The notes under the pieces: generated by a model
Told to the model about the DNA's origin: nothing
Database searches by the model: none
Seen by the model: only the letters and a program-made list of their open reading frames with translations
DNA from: Halobacteriales archaeon YIM A00010
Lineage (GTDB): Archaea > Halobacteriota > Halobacteria > Halobacteriales > Haloarculaceae
Length of the DNA: 64,000 bases
Direction: 5' to 3'
Assembly (NCBI GenBank): GCA_025041175.1
Contig: JAKCFJ010000004.1
Location: 310,001-374,000, forward strand
Shown: piece after piece, positions 40,783 through 49,383 of the stretch
How the letters are laid out: each line of letters begins with the position of its first letter
How positions within the stretch are numbered: position 1 is the stretch's first letter
Position numbers and translations under genes: made by a program

Positions 40783-42705
40783 TCAGCGACCAGTACGTGT
40801 CGTATCCATGTCGATGGTACGTTCGAGGAACGCTTCGGGGAGCTCGTCCAGCTCGCCGACCTGGACCCGCCAGAGGTTTGCATACAATCCATCGTGCGCC
40901 AGGAGGTCCTCGTGGGTGCCCCGTTCGACGATCTCGCCATCGTCGAGGACGAGAATGGTATCGGCGTGGCGCACCGTCGAGAGGCGGTGCGCGATGGCGA
41001 AGGTGGTGCGGTCGGCGCTGAACTCCTGCAGAGCCGTCTGAATCAACACTTCCGTTTCGTTGTCGACGTGGGACGTCGCTTCATCGAGAATCAACAGCTC
41101 CGGATCGGTGATGATCGCACGTGCAATGGCGATCCGTTGGCGCTGGCCGCCCGATAGCTTTACGCCGCGTTCGCCAACCTCGGTGTCGTAGCCGTCCGCC
41201 AGTTCCACGATGAAGTCGTGGGCACCGGCCATCTGTGCCGCTCGCTCGATGTCAGCCTGGGCAACGTCTGGTGTACTATAGGCGATGTTCTCACTAACCG
41301 TGCCTGAAAACAGGAACGGTTCCTGGGCGACGTAGCCGATCGCTGCCCGGAGATCATCGAGCGCGATCGAGCGCAGCTCATGGCCATCGAGACGAATCGT
41401 TCCCCCATTCGGGTCGTAAAACCGGGGGAGAAGCTTCGTCAACGTCGTTTTTCCCGATCCTGTCGGCCCGACAAGTCCCACGAACGCCCCCGGTTCGACC
41501 TCGAAATTGATCTCCGTGAGTGCTGGCTCGTCGTCAGTGTCATATCGGAAGGTCACGCCCTCATACTCGACCCGACCGTCGACATTGCTAAGCGAGAGAG
41601 CGTTGTCCTGGTCGTTGATCTCGATCTCGTAGTCGTTGAGCGCGAAAATGCGGACCACTGAGGCCCGCGCGTCGTGATACAGATCGACCAAGTGACCGGC
41701 TTGGATCAGTGGTCCCGTGAACTGCCGATTGTACGTGAGAAACGCCACGAGCGTGCCGACCGACAGCGGCTTCGTGAAGAACAACGGTGGACCGTCAAGT
41801 ATCCAAACTCCACCGATCACCACCAACACGCCAAAGCCGAGCCAGTTGACGACGTTCATCGCCGGGAAGAAGCTGATGCGCGTGGTGATCACGTCCCACC
41901 GGATATCGAAGAGATCGTGAGAGGCACTATCGACGCGGGTAGCCTCGAACGGCTCGGCGGTATAGGCTTTCACCACCGCGATCCCACTCAGACTGTTCTC
42001 GATGCGCGCGTTGAGCACGCCTACGCGCTGGCGAACGTCGTCATACAGTGGTCGAATGCGTCCGACGAACCACCGGCTCAGCACAGCCAGCACCGGTACC
42101 GGTAGCAACGCGATGAGCGCAAGTTGCCAGTGCAGATAGCACAGAAATGCGGCGATGCCGATGAACTGGGCACCGATCTGGAGCAGATCGTCCAGAAATC
42201 GCTGCAAGAGGCGGTTGAGCTCGTTCACGTCGTCGTTGAGAATGCTGAGGATTTGGCCGGTCTGCTGGTCGTCGAAAAAGGCGATCCCGAGCCGCTGGAT
42301 CTTCTCGTAGGCGTCGGTTCGCACGACGTGTTGAACAGTCTGAGCGAATCGGCCCCACGCCCAACTGCTGACCCAGCCGAGCCCGGTGCTCGTCACTGCG
42401 GCACTCACGATGAGCCCGACCGACAGCAACAGCTGTGCTCGTGGCTCCGGTGGGAGCCAGCCCCCGGGGACACCTGGGAGCGAAAAGGCCGTGGTGTCGA
42501 GAAACACCCCGTCGATCAGGACCTTCAGGAGATACGTCGGCACGAGACTCGCGAGTGGGGAGAGCACCGACGCCACCAATGCGAGCCCAATGAGCGTTCG
42601 ATGATCGGGACCGTACTCCCAGAACAGCCGTGGAATCGGCCAGTCGGTCGTCTCTTGGTGGTCTTCGAACAGCAGCGAGTCGTCGTCTGTGTCGTCGTTC
42701 GTCAT
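40783..42705 (-). CDS. ABC exporter (fused membrane and ATPase domains)
   Basis: 640 residues from MTNDDTDDDSLLFEDHQ at 42705. This start overlaps the stop of the upstream gene (ATGA), so they are coupled. The first ~330 residues form a six-helix exporter membrane domain (LIGLALVASVLSPLASLVPT, LLSVGLIVSAAVTSTGLGWV). The ATPase has Walker A GPTGSGKTT (~415), signature LSGGQRQRIAIARAI (~517) and Walker B LLILDEATSH. It is MsbA/LmrA-like. No N-terminal C39 peptidase is present, so it would export a peptide without cutting a leader. Its position makes it the likely lanthipeptide exporter or immunity pump. Confidence 0.88.
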   Translation of the reverse strand: MTNDDTDDDSLLFEDHQETTDWPIPRLFWEYGPDHRTLIGLALVASVLSPLASLVPTYLLKVLIDGVFLDTTAFSLPGVPGGWLPPEPRAQLLLSVGLIVSAAVTSTGLGWVSSWAWGRFAQTVQHVVRTDAYEKIQRLGIAFFDDQQTGQILSILNDDVNELNRLLQRFLDDLLQIGAQFIGIAAFLCYLHWQLALIALLPVPVLAVLSRWFVGRIRPLYDDVRQRVGVLNARIENSLSGIAVVKAYTAEPFEATRVDSASHDLFDIRWDVITTRISFFPAMNVVNWLGFGVLVVIGGVWILDGPPLFFTKPLSVGTLVAFLTYNRQFTGPLIQAGHLVDLYHDARASVVRIFALNDYEIEINDQDNALSLSNVDGRVEYEGVTFRYDTDDEPALTEINFEVEPGAFVGLVGPTGSGKTTLTKLLPRFYDPNGGTIRLDGHELRSIALDDLRAAIGYVAQEPFLFSGTVSENIAYSTPDVAQADIERAAQMAGAHDFIVELADGYDTEVGERGVKLSGGQRQRIAIARAIITDPELLILDEATSHVDNETEVLIQTALQEFSADRTTFAIAHRLSTVRHADTILVLDDGEIVERGTHEDLLAHDGLYANLWRVQVGELDELPEAFLERTIDMDTTRTGR

Positions 42706-43406
42706 CGATGTAACAGACACTCCATGACGGCGTTGTGATAGGCGCAGTCGGCATACGCATCGAGCGCCGGGAGGTCCCAGCGGGCAGCACAGTCGGCGAT
42801 CAGCTGTCGATTCTTCTTTCCGATTGTAATCGCCCGTTCATATCCGTCAACGGAATCGTCGTGTCGCCGAGGCACGAACGTCACGTAGGCGAGCTCCTTT
42901 GCCTGAATCAGTCCTTCTGCGACGAGTTCGCCCGGTTGTAGGTACGGGGAGCTTGTGCTGAGGAAGTATTCGATGTCCGCCTGTGGATACCCAAAAAAGC
43001 ACCCGAGTCGGCGGTGATACGCGGTGGAGGCTGTCCGGTTGTCCGTGGCCGGAAGCAGATCGAACCGCCACGGAGTGGTTGTGACAAACAGTTCGTGCTC
43101 GCTCCACCACCGGTAGGGGAGATCGAACGTTTGGGCGACGACCTCGATCGGGAAGGCCGATGACGGAGGGGTATCGTTCTCCGGGTCAAGTGGGTCGACA
43201 AATTTCGTAATGCTGGCGGCGGGTTTGGCTCCTCCAAGCATGAGCGCCAACCAGAGCGGTTCGTGACCACTCGCTCGACTGTCATACCGAGCGATAAGAT
43301 ATTGTTCAAACACCCAGCGTTGGTGGGCCGTCATCGATTCCAACACACCGTTAGTCGGTCGGTGCGATACTGCCTTATATTGTTGATTATCTTTCGTAGA
43401 TGCCAT
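42702..43406 (-). CDS. protein of unknown function coupled to the ABC exporter
   Basis: 234 residues. No signal peptide. Noted pieces: VLESMTAHQRWVFEQYLIAR, GHEPLWLALMLGGAKPAASI, YHRRLGCFFGYPQADIEYFL and CAARWDLPALDAYADCAYHN. The L-G-C-F-F-G-Y-P-x-x-D-I-x-x-F stretch recalls DUF3793-type proteins, but the match is short and weak. It overlaps the ABC exporter gene by four bases. The coupling suggests that the two act together, for instance in peptide recognition or immunity. Confidence 0.7.
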   Translation of the reverse strand: MASTKDNQQYKAVSHRPTNGVLESMTAHQRWVFEQYLIARYDSRASGHEPLWLALMLGGAKPAASITKFVDPLDPENDTPPSSAFPIEVVAQTFDLPYRWWSEHELFVTTTPWRFDLLPATDNRTASTAYHRRLGCFFGYPQADIEYFLSTSSPYLQPGELVAEGLIQAKELAYVTFVPRRHDDSVDGYERAITIGKKNRQLIADCAARWDLPALDAYADCAYHNAVMECLLHR

Positions 43407-43452
43407 AGTATCCTACCAAGACACTAACCCAGACAGGCCAGGATCTTGCTAA

Positions 43453-44529
43453 TTATTGTGCTGGGACTGGAGGTTCCGTCCCTATCTCTTCACGCTCACT
43501 CGACTCGTAAATGGCGTCGAGCACCTGCTGGGTCGTGAGCGCCTGTTCAGGTGTGGCGAGTGGCGTGTCGGCGGTGGCGATAGCGTCGACGAACAGCTCC
43601 TGTTCGATCCGGTGGGCGTCATCGTCACGGGTCGTGATCGTGCTATCCGAAAAGTGTGGAGCACCGCTGGCGTTGGTCTCGAAAATCGTCAACTCCCCGG
43701 TCTGGAGATCGAGCCGCGCCCCTGCTTCTGTCCCGTGGACGACGAACGTCGTGTCGGGCGGACGATTGGCTGCCCACGCGACATCGAGCGAGATCGTCGT
43801 GTCGTCTCCACACCGGATGAATGCGCTGGCAGAATCGTCGACATCGAACGATCCGTCACCTTCCGATCCGTGCATGTCGAGATACGTGTACTCCGACCGG
43901 TCGCCAAACACCGATCGCGTCACACCGGAGACGTCCGTCACCGCTGGAAATTCGAGCAGGTACAGCGCAAGATCGATCGCGTGCGCCCCGATGTCGACGA
44001 GCGCACCACCGCCTGCTGCCTCTTTCTTCGTGAACCACGAGCCACGACCGGGAATCCCGCGTCGGCGGAGATAGTTCGCCTCGATGTGGTACACGTCACC
44101 GAACCGCCCCTCATTGAGATAGCTCATCAGCACGTCGACGGGCCGGGCGACTCGGTTGTGAAACCCGACTCGACAGACGGACTCGGCGTTCTGACTCGCG
44201 TCCACGATGTGCTGTGCGCTCTCGATGGTGTGGGCGAGCGGCTTCTCGATGAGCACGTCGAGATCTGCCGCCAACGCGTCGACCGCGTACGCCTCGTGAT
44301 ATCGGTTCGGCGTCGTGATGATCACTGCGTCGACGTGGTCGTACAGCGCCTCGTGCGACTCGAATGTCGGTACGTCGAACCGTGTCTCGAATCGTTCCCG
44401 GGCACGAGGAGCAATATCCATCCCCCCGACGAGTGTGGCCGTCTCTTGGCTGGCACGGAGCGTTAGCTGCTCGGCATGATGACGACCAATACTTCCAAGA
44501 CCGACGATACCGATGGACTGTTTACTCAT
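43453..44529 (-). CDS. Gfo/Idh/MocA-family oxidoreductase
   Basis: 358 residues from MSKQSIGIVGLGSIGRHHAE at 44529, a Rossmann G-x-G-x-x-G. The family's EKPLAHTIESAQHIVDAS (E-K-P-x-x), GGGALVDIGAHAIDLALYLL (D-x-G-x-H) and RRGIPGRGSWFTKKEAAGGG follow. Such enzymes oxidise or reduce sugars or cyclic polyols with NAD(P). Its start overlaps the end of the zinc-containing gene at 44522 (8 bases), giving a two-gene operon. It could modify a cofactor or sugar; a link to the peptide locus is not proven. A scrap of a relative lies at 39375. Confidence 0.9.
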   Translation of the reverse strand: MSKQSIGIVGLGSIGRHHAEQLTLRASQETATLVGGMDIAPRARERFETRFDVPTFESHEALYDHVDAVIITTPNRYHEAYAVDALAADLDVLIEKPLAHTIESAQHIVDASQNAESVCRVGFHNRVARPVDVLMSYLNEGRFGDVYHIEANYLRRRGIPGRGSWFTKKEAAGGGALVDIGAHAIDLALYLLEFPAVTDVSGVTRSVFGDRSEYTYLDMHGSEGDGSFDVDDSASAFIRCGDDTTISLDVAWAANRPPDTTFVVHGTEAGARLDLQTGELTIFETNASGAPHFSDSTITTRDDDAHRIEQELFVDAIATADTPLATPEQALTTQQVLDAIYESSEREEIGTEPPVPAQ

Positions 44530-44800
44530 TAGCCTGCACCTCAGCGACGAACCGCTCGAATGCCTCCAAATCGAGCATGAAACACCATCGACAGTAGGAA
44601 CACCGGAGATATCGGGTGAGCGCACTCGGCGTCTCGACTGCCATCGGGATCGTCTGCTCACAACGGGGGCGAGGACAGACGACGCCGAAGCAGAACTTGT
44701 GTGCTGGCGGGTCGGTCATCCCGTGCTCGAGAGTGAACTCACTACAGTACTTTTCTGGTCGGATTGGCCGGCGGAATAGCTCCTCATTACTCGTTGCCAT
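44522..44800 (-). CDS. small zinc-binding protein
   Basis: 92 residues from MATSNEELFRRPIRPEKYCS at 44800. Three Cys pairs are visible: YCSEF/HKFCFGVVCPRPRC and RYLRCSYCRWCFMLDLEAF. It looks like a zinc ribbon or a small electron-transfer-like module, but the family is unknown to me. It precedes and overlaps the oxidoreductase, so it may deliver or regulate that enzyme. Confidence 0.65.
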   Translation of the reverse strand: MATSNEELFRRPIRPEKYCSEFTLEHGMTDPPAHKFCFGVVCPRPRCEQTIPMAVETPSALTRYLRCSYCRWCFMLDLEAFERFVAEVQANE

Positions 44801-44988
44801 TATCCCCACCGCCCCGGTCGTCGCCCGACCGCTCTGTCAGGGCATACTTTCGGAACGAACCAGTGTCGTCCATGATCTCTTTCTTTGGCGTGGGGTGCCG
44901 TCTCGATACTCGTTTTATTTGGTTGTATCCTGAAATGTGTCATTGTTCGATCAGCTGTATGTAGTTATGGCACTCACACACCCTGATG

Positions 44989-45012
44989 CGGAGTCGAACC
45001 GCACTGCTCCAA
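44989..45012 (-). repeat. tRNA T-arm-like repeat, copy 1
   Basis: On the minus strand TTGGAGCAGTGCGGTTCGAC followed by TCCG contains a perfect T-arm: TGCGG-TTCGACT-CCGCA (5-bp stem, 7-base loop). There is no acceptor stem or anticodon arm around it, so it is not a tRNA gene. An almost identical 24 bases occur at 47229-47252. Confidence 0.6.
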
Positions 45013-45042
45013 ACAGGGCAAATCCGTGGGGTAGGCAGCAGA

Positions 45043-45978
45043 TCACTCATCATCAAGGAATGCTTTGTATCCGTCTCGCACCGTCTTGGCAGTCACATTC
45101 GCAACGTTCCCAATCTCTCGTTGAGTAAACGAGTCGTCTGAATCGTCTAGGTGCTGTAAGGCAGTGTACAGCGCGGCGGCGGCCAAGCCGGCTGGACATC
45201 GCCCATTCGTAAACGGGGTTCCAATCACGTCTGTGAGGAGATCACGAGCCCGCCGATGGACAGCTTCCGAACAGTTGAGCTCGGACACAAATCGTGGCAA
45301 GTACTGTCTCGGATCAGCAGGCTTGATGACTAGATCGAGCTCGCTCGTAATTGCCCGATAGGCACGGCCGATGCGTTTGCGGTCGGCCTGGGCAACGGTC
45401 GCCATCTCATCAAGCGTCCGGGGGATATCCTCCTGTCGCGCGGCGGCATACACCGTGGCAGTCGACATTGCCTCGATTGTCCACCCAGCCAGAAGTCCCT
45501 CAGCATGAGTGCGCCGATAGAGGACACTCGCCGTTTCCCGTACCGATTGGGGGAGTCCAAGGGTACACGCTATCCGGTCGATCTCCCCGAATGCCTGTTT
45601 GAGATGGCGATCTGTGGAGTCTCGATCTTGATACCGGTCGTTCCACTTGCGAAGGCGTTGCATCCGCTTGCGCTTGTTCGCAGACAACGGATTGCCGTTG
45701 GCGTCTCGATTCTGCCAGCCGATGGTCGTCGACAGCCCTTTGTCGTGGAGCGTCTGCGTCGTTGGCGCACCGACACGGGATTTCTCGTCGCGCTCGCTCG
45801 CATCGAACGCACGCCACTCGGGACCGGGATCGATCGACTCCTCTGAGCAAACTATTCCACACTCACTACATCGTCTCTCACCGCGTTTCGGATCGTGCTC
45901 GATCCGACCGTTGCACTCTGGGCAGTTCTCCAGAGGGCGGTCGGTTCGAGCGTGTGCCACAGATGCTCTCTCAGACAT
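45043..45978 (-). CDS. tfb: transcription initiation factor TFB, copy 1
   Basis: 311 residues. The N-terminal zinc ribbon is NCPECNGRIEHDPKRGERRC with SECGIVCSEESID; the B-reader linker (GPEWRAFDASERDEKSRVGA) and two cyclin-like repeats follow (RHLKQAFGEIDRIACTLGLP, SVRETASVLYRRTHAEGLLA; CSEAVHRRARDLLTDVIGTP). TFB recruits RNA polymerase to TATA/BRE promoters. Haloarchaea carry many TFBs for distinct gene sets; this one is about 70% similar by eye to the copy at 48156. Its ATG is 2 bases from the stop of the aspartoacylase-like gene on the same strand, so both are one unit. Confidence 0.9.
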   Translation of the reverse strand: MSERASVAHARTDRPLENCPECNGRIEHDPKRGERRCSECGIVCSEESIDPGPEWRAFDASERDEKSRVGAPTTQTLHDKGLSTTIGWQNRDANGNPLSANKRKRMQRLRKWNDRYQDRDSTDRHLKQAFGEIDRIACTLGLPQSVRETASVLYRRTHAEGLLAGWTIEAMSTATVYAAARQEDIPRTLDEMATVAQADRKRIGRAYRAITSELDLVIKPADPRQYLPRFVSELNCSEAVHRRARDLLTDVIGTPFTNGRCPAGLAAAALYTALQHLDDSDDSFTQREIGNVANVTAKTVRDGYKAFLDDE

Positions 45979-45980
45979 CG

Positions 45981-46763
45981 TTAGCCAAGGGTGCCAGTTC
46001 GCTCGGCGGCATAGCCGAGCTGCCGTTCGTAGCCGGTCTCCGACATGAGAACAGGATAAAACCGGTCCTCTGCGACCAACATACGGTCGTTCATGGATGC
46101 GTACGGTGTCCCAGCAAGCACCGGTTCAAAGTTCCGGACAAGCACGTCACAGTCTCCCGTTCGATATTTAGGGATTCGCTCACGCAATCGATAGGTGGGA
46201 ACGCGATGTTGCTCGACAGAAACGTCTGAGAGAGCGCCTGTGATAGTGAGAAACTCCTTCACAAGCCGAGCAGCGTTTACCGCTGCCTGGTCGGTCCCTT
46301 GCAGCCCACACTCAACCTCGATCACGGGCGTATGATGAACCAGTGTCTGTCCGATAAGATTCCCCGTCTCGATAACCCCCTGCATCGAGAGGAACGGACA
46401 GATCCCTATTGCGAGCGAATCGATTGTGTCGACAATTGCAAACGGTCGTTCATCCGATTGGGTCGAATGCATCGAGAGCGTCAGACATCCCTGTAACTCC
46501 TCTAAGAGCTCTGCTGCCAGCCGTTCCTCATACGTCTCGGCATCGGGATCGCCAGGGAACGAGCGATTCAGATCGGTTTCGGTGTAGCGGACATTCTGAT
46601 CGAGCGCACGCTCGTTGACGGTGATGCACTTGACCGCCTTGGTGACGGCTGGTTGCTCGTCGAGGAGCTGTTCGATCGCATGTACTCCACACGGCTCGTC
46701 ACCGTGAATCGCACCGACGATCGCTAGCCGTGGTTCTGTTTGGCCAAGTGTCTCAACGCGCAT
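45981..46763 (-). CDS. succinylglutamate desuccinylase/aspartoacylase-like enzyme, copy 2
   Basis: 260 residues from MRVETLGQTEPRLAIVGAIH at 46763; the start is fixed by similarity to copy 1 (MRVEQLGEGEP). Motifs: GAIHGDEPCGVHAIEQLLDE, ERALDQNVRYTETDLNRSFP, TLSMHSTQSDERPFAIVDTI and TPVIEVECGLQGT. All metal ligands are present. The protein resembles copy 1 at 13258 over its full length. It overlaps the preceding gene by 11 bases and is followed by TFB copy 1. Confidence 0.85.
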   Translation of the reverse strand: MRVETLGQTEPRLAIVGAIHGDEPCGVHAIEQLLDEQPAVTKAVKCITVNERALDQNVRYTETDLNRSFPGDPDAETYEERLAAELLEELQGCLTLSMHSTQSDERPFAIVDTIDSLAIGICPFLSMQGVIETGNLIGQTLVHHTPVIEVECGLQGTDQAAVNAARLVKEFLTITGALSDVSVEQHRVPTYRLRERIPKYRTGDCDVLVRNFEPVLAGTPYASMNDRMLVAEDRFYPVLMSETGYERQLGYAAERTGTLG

Positions 46764-47217
46764 CCTGCTCACCTCCGGCGGCCTCGGGCTGCTCTGGGGA
46801 TGTCTGCTCTTCGTCGTAGACAGCCCGCGCGACTGCCATCGCGCTGCCAAGAGGGGTGAGATTTCGGAGCGGATCGTATTGGTGACGCAGTTCGTCCTCG
46901 GTGAGCTCTTCGTCAAGTTCGATCAGCTCTGTCCATTCGTCGGTCTGCGCACCACTCGTTTCGAAGCGCCACCCGATCGTGAGCCGATCGAGCTGCTCAC
47001 TGACCGTCGCAAGCTCGTCAACCGACGGATCAAGCACGATCAGTTCGGAAACGTTCCGGATCTCGCCATGCTTCGTCAGAAGCGTTTTCGTCGTGGCCTC
47101 AGGAGTTAACCGCACGACTGGCACCCATTCGTTGGTATGCCAGCTGTAGTATTCACACAACATGCCGAGACACTCAGTGTTCTCGACGATTGTGGCTGTT
47201 AGTTGTGGTCGAGACAT
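46753..47217 (-). CDS. protein of unknown function upstream of aspartoacylase copy 2
   Basis: 154 residues from MSRPQLTATIVENTECLGML at 47217; the open frame extends further up but without protein-like sequence. It contains EYYSWHTNEWVPVVRLTPEA, HGEIRNVSELIVLDPSVDEL and GWRFETSGAQTDEWTELIEL. No family is recognised. The last codons overlap the enzyme start by 11 bases, so the genes form an operon (46753, 45981, 45043). Its ATG is only 12 bases from a T-arm-like repeat. Confidence 0.6.
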   Translation of the reverse strand: MSRPQLTATIVENTECLGMLCEYYSWHTNEWVPVVRLTPEATTKTLLTKHGEIRNVSELIVLDPSVDELATVSEQLDRLTIGWRFETSGAQTDEWTELIELDEELTEDELRHQYDPLRNLTPLGSAMAVARAVYDEEQTSPEQPEAAGGEQDAR

Positions 47218-47228
47218 ACGCTCCGGCA

Positions 47229-47252
47229 CGGAGTCGAACCGCGCTGCTCCAA
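47229..47252 (-). repeat. tRNA T-arm-like repeat, copy 2
   Basis: On the minus strand TTGGAGCAGCGCGGTTCGAC then TCCG, differing at one base from copy 1. The T-stem here would be CGCGG/CCGTG with a G-U pair. Both copies point the same way and bound a 2.2-kb operon containing TFB 1 and aspartoacylase copy 2. Confidence 0.6.
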
Positions 47253-47280
47253 CGGAGTATAGCGGACGAGAGGAACCATA

Positions 47281-47350
47281 GAAGCGAGCAGCCCATTGCC
47301 ATGGTCCGTAACGGTCAATGGGTGTTCGGACGATCAAGGCTGCTCGCTTC
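47281..47350. repeat. 70-base nested hairpin
   Basis: GAAGCGAGCAGCC (47281-47293) is perfectly mirrored by GGCTGCTCGCTTC (47338-47350). Inside lies a second pair, CCCATTG / CAATGGG. It could be an RNA structure or the ends of a tiny element. Confidence 0.55.
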
Positions 47351-47653
47351 CAAGGAGGACATCCGCTCCCTCTGACCCCCGCGTCAGCTGTAGCGCAGGA
47401 TTCACCGAAGAGCCGGACTTCCATTGTCCCCCGATGAGTGATCTGGGGAAAAGCCCGAGGATTCCCCACATCCTGCATACGTCGCTTGGAAAGGGCTTCC
47501 AATACGACGGGGACGACGTCCATTGGGATTCGTCCCACCAGAGTGATTGAATGCATATTTTAAAATACTTACGATATTATTTTGTTTATTTTGATTTTAT
47601 ATAGATTTCACTGATTATATTGCATACTCGCCGCTATTTTTGGTTAATCGTGG
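47351..47653. other. intergenic with IS605-type scar
   Basis: No gene. At about 47440-47475 the minus strand has GGGGAATCCTCGGGCTTTTC and CCCAG, reminiscent of an IS200/IS605 right end. The stretch 47555-47650 is very AT-rich and may hold a promoter for the leftward genes. Confidence 0.4.
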
Positions 47654-48163
47654 CTATTCAGTGTCATGGAGCACACCGGCGATATGCGGGCGTTGGACCT
47701 CTACGCCTCGTACCGTGTATGTCTCGTAGCGATCCATTTCACGGCGGATGTATTCCCGTGGCGTGTTGCAGTCGTCCCGTTCGGATTCGGCCTTGAACGA
47801 GGCAACGTTCTCCCCGGCTGGGGTGAACATCTCCTCGTAGACCCAGCCGTCGGGGGCTTCGCGGTACTGCAACCACGCACCGCCCTCGAAGAAGCCTCGA
47901 GCGAGGGCTTCTCCCTCGGAATCATGTCTCACTGTATGGCTAACAAGCGCTGGCGGGCGCTCGATGTCCTCCATATTTGGTGGCTCGTAGATATCGGTGT
48001 GCTTACACCACGAGCACATCAGTTCGGCAGCTGTGTCGTCCACCATGGTAATCTGATGGGCCATCGAGGTGTTGAAGCCACGACGACAGTGGGTACAAAT
48101 GTACTCCCAGTCGATCGGGCTGGTCGATTTCGGCGTCGATGTTGTTTCTAATCGGCTACTCAT
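47654..48163 (-). CDS. zinc-finger-containing protein coupled to TFB copy 2
   Basis: 169 residues from MSSRLETTSTPKSTSPIDWE at 48163, a start that overlaps the TFB stop by 8 bases. It has an N-terminal Cys set, YICTHCRRGFNTSMAHQITM and ELMCSWCKHTDIY, i.e. a C-x2-C...C-x2-C zinc finger, then an acidic domain (GFFEGGAWLQYREAPDGWVY). Function unknown; the coupling suggests that it acts with TFB copy 2. Confidence 0.7.
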   Translation of the reverse strand: MSSRLETTSTPKSTSPIDWEYICTHCRRGFNTSMAHQITMVDDTAAELMCSWCKHTDIYEPPNMEDIERPPALVSHTVRHDSEGEALARGFFEGGAWLQYREAPDGWVYEEMFTPAGENVASFKAESERDDCNTPREYIRREMDRYETYTVRGVEVQRPHIAGVLHDTE

Positions 48164-49073
48164 TGTTGTCGTCAAGGAAGTCTCGGTAGTGGGTGCGGAT
48201 GGTCATACACGTGATGTCAGAGACGTCGCTGATCTCCTGTTGGGTGAGCCGTTCGCCAGTCTCGCAGGTCGCCGCATACAGCGCGGACGCGGCAAGGCCT
48301 GCTGGGTGTTTCCCATTCGTGAATGTGGTCCCCACGACATCTTCGAGCAGGTTGTGAGCCTGGCGATGTGTCTCTTCGGAGCATTCTAACGCAGACGTAA
48401 ATCGGGGTAGGTAGGCCATCGGGTCGGTTGGTTCGATCGCCAGCTCCAGTTCGGCGGCGATCGCCCGATACGCCCGTGCGATGCGGTCGTACTCAACACG
48501 TGCGACCGTCGTCATCTCATCGAGTGTCCGCGGGATTTTTTCTTGACGGGCTGCGGCATACACCGCAGCGGTGGCGATACCCTCGATCGACCGGCCGACC
48601 AGAAGCCCCTCTGAATGCGCTCGCCGATAGAGAACGCTCGCAGTCTCATATACGGGTTGTGGGAGTCCAAGCGCACTCGCCACCCGCTGGATCTCTCCAA
48701 ACGCCTGCTTGAGATGTCGTTCTGTTGAATCCCGGGTTCGGTAACGGTTATCCCACTTGCGGAGGCGCTGCATCTGGGTACGCTTGCGCGCACTGAGCTG
48801 GTTCCCACGGGCATCTTTGTTTTTCCAGCTGATGACCGTCGACAACCCTCTGTCGTGACGCACTTCCGTGCGAGGCGACCCGACCCGTGAGCGTTCTTCG
48901 TGCTGGGCAGCAGTGAACGCCCGCCACTCCGGACCCCGATCAAGACGATCTTCGGCAACGACAAGCCCACACTCATCACAGGTAGCTTCATCAGACGTCG
49001 AGCCAGGTGTGATAGGACCACTACACTCGGGACACGTTGTCGCGTCCTGGCTGGTGGAATGACGAACAATCAT
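48156..49073 (-). CDS. tfb: transcription initiation factor TFB, copy 2
   Basis: 305 residues from MIVRHSTSQDATTCPECSGP at 49073 (a longer frame from 49109 adds 12 residues). The zinc ribbon CPECSGPI...CDECGLVVAEDRLD, the linker GPEWRAFTAAQHEERSRVGS and both cyclin-like repeats (RHLKQAFGEIQRVASALGLP; ECSEETHRQAHNLLEDVVGT) are present. Some insertions differ from copy 1 but the order is identical. As an alternative TFB it may direct transcription of this island, which is inference. It forms an operon with the gene at 47654. Confidence 0.9.
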   Translation of the reverse strand: MIVRHSTSQDATTCPECSGPITPGSTSDEATCDECGLVVAEDRLDRGPEWRAFTAAQHEERSRVGSPRTEVRHDRGLSTVISWKNKDARGNQLSARKRTQMQRLRKWDNRYRTRDSTERHLKQAFGEIQRVASALGLPQPVYETASVLYRRAHSEGLLVGRSIEGIATAAVYAAARQEKIPRTLDEMTTVARVEYDRIARAYRAIAAELELAIEPTDPMAYLPRFTSALECSEETHRQAHNLLEDVVGTTFTNGKHPAGLAASALYAATCETGERLTQQEISDVSDITCMTIRTHYRDFLDDNNE

Positions 49074-49383
49074 GGGAAACCCCTTCTTGTCATATCCCAT
49101 CTCCACCACGCTCTCCGAGAGGCACTTGATCGGTGGGAACGATCTACTGGTTCTCGACTGACCATGTGTCTACCATGTCTATGTTACCTACAAGTATAAA
49201 AATGTTCTAGCTAATTCAGCAGATTTGGAACAGTGTTATTGTGATGACCGGCACCTATCGAAATCCTAAATGCAAAGTCAATCAATGATCAATGGATTAG
49301 CAGGGAGTAAAGGTAGAAAGTAGTATTAACTCCACTATCCCTACAATGGAAACAGTTACAAGTGAAGATAACATTTTTCGTGT
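49074..49383. other. divergent promoter region
   Basis: About 310 bases between the leftward TFB gene and the rightward regulator. Both ends are AT-rich. TAAAAATG near 49197 fits a promoter element for the TFB gene. Confidence 0.5.

Noticed and set aside
44960-45060. A tRNA gene on the minus strand, suggested by a perfect T-arm
   Set aside because: No acceptor stem pairs with the sequence after the T-arm, no anticodon arm is present, and the repeat recurs elsewhere without one.
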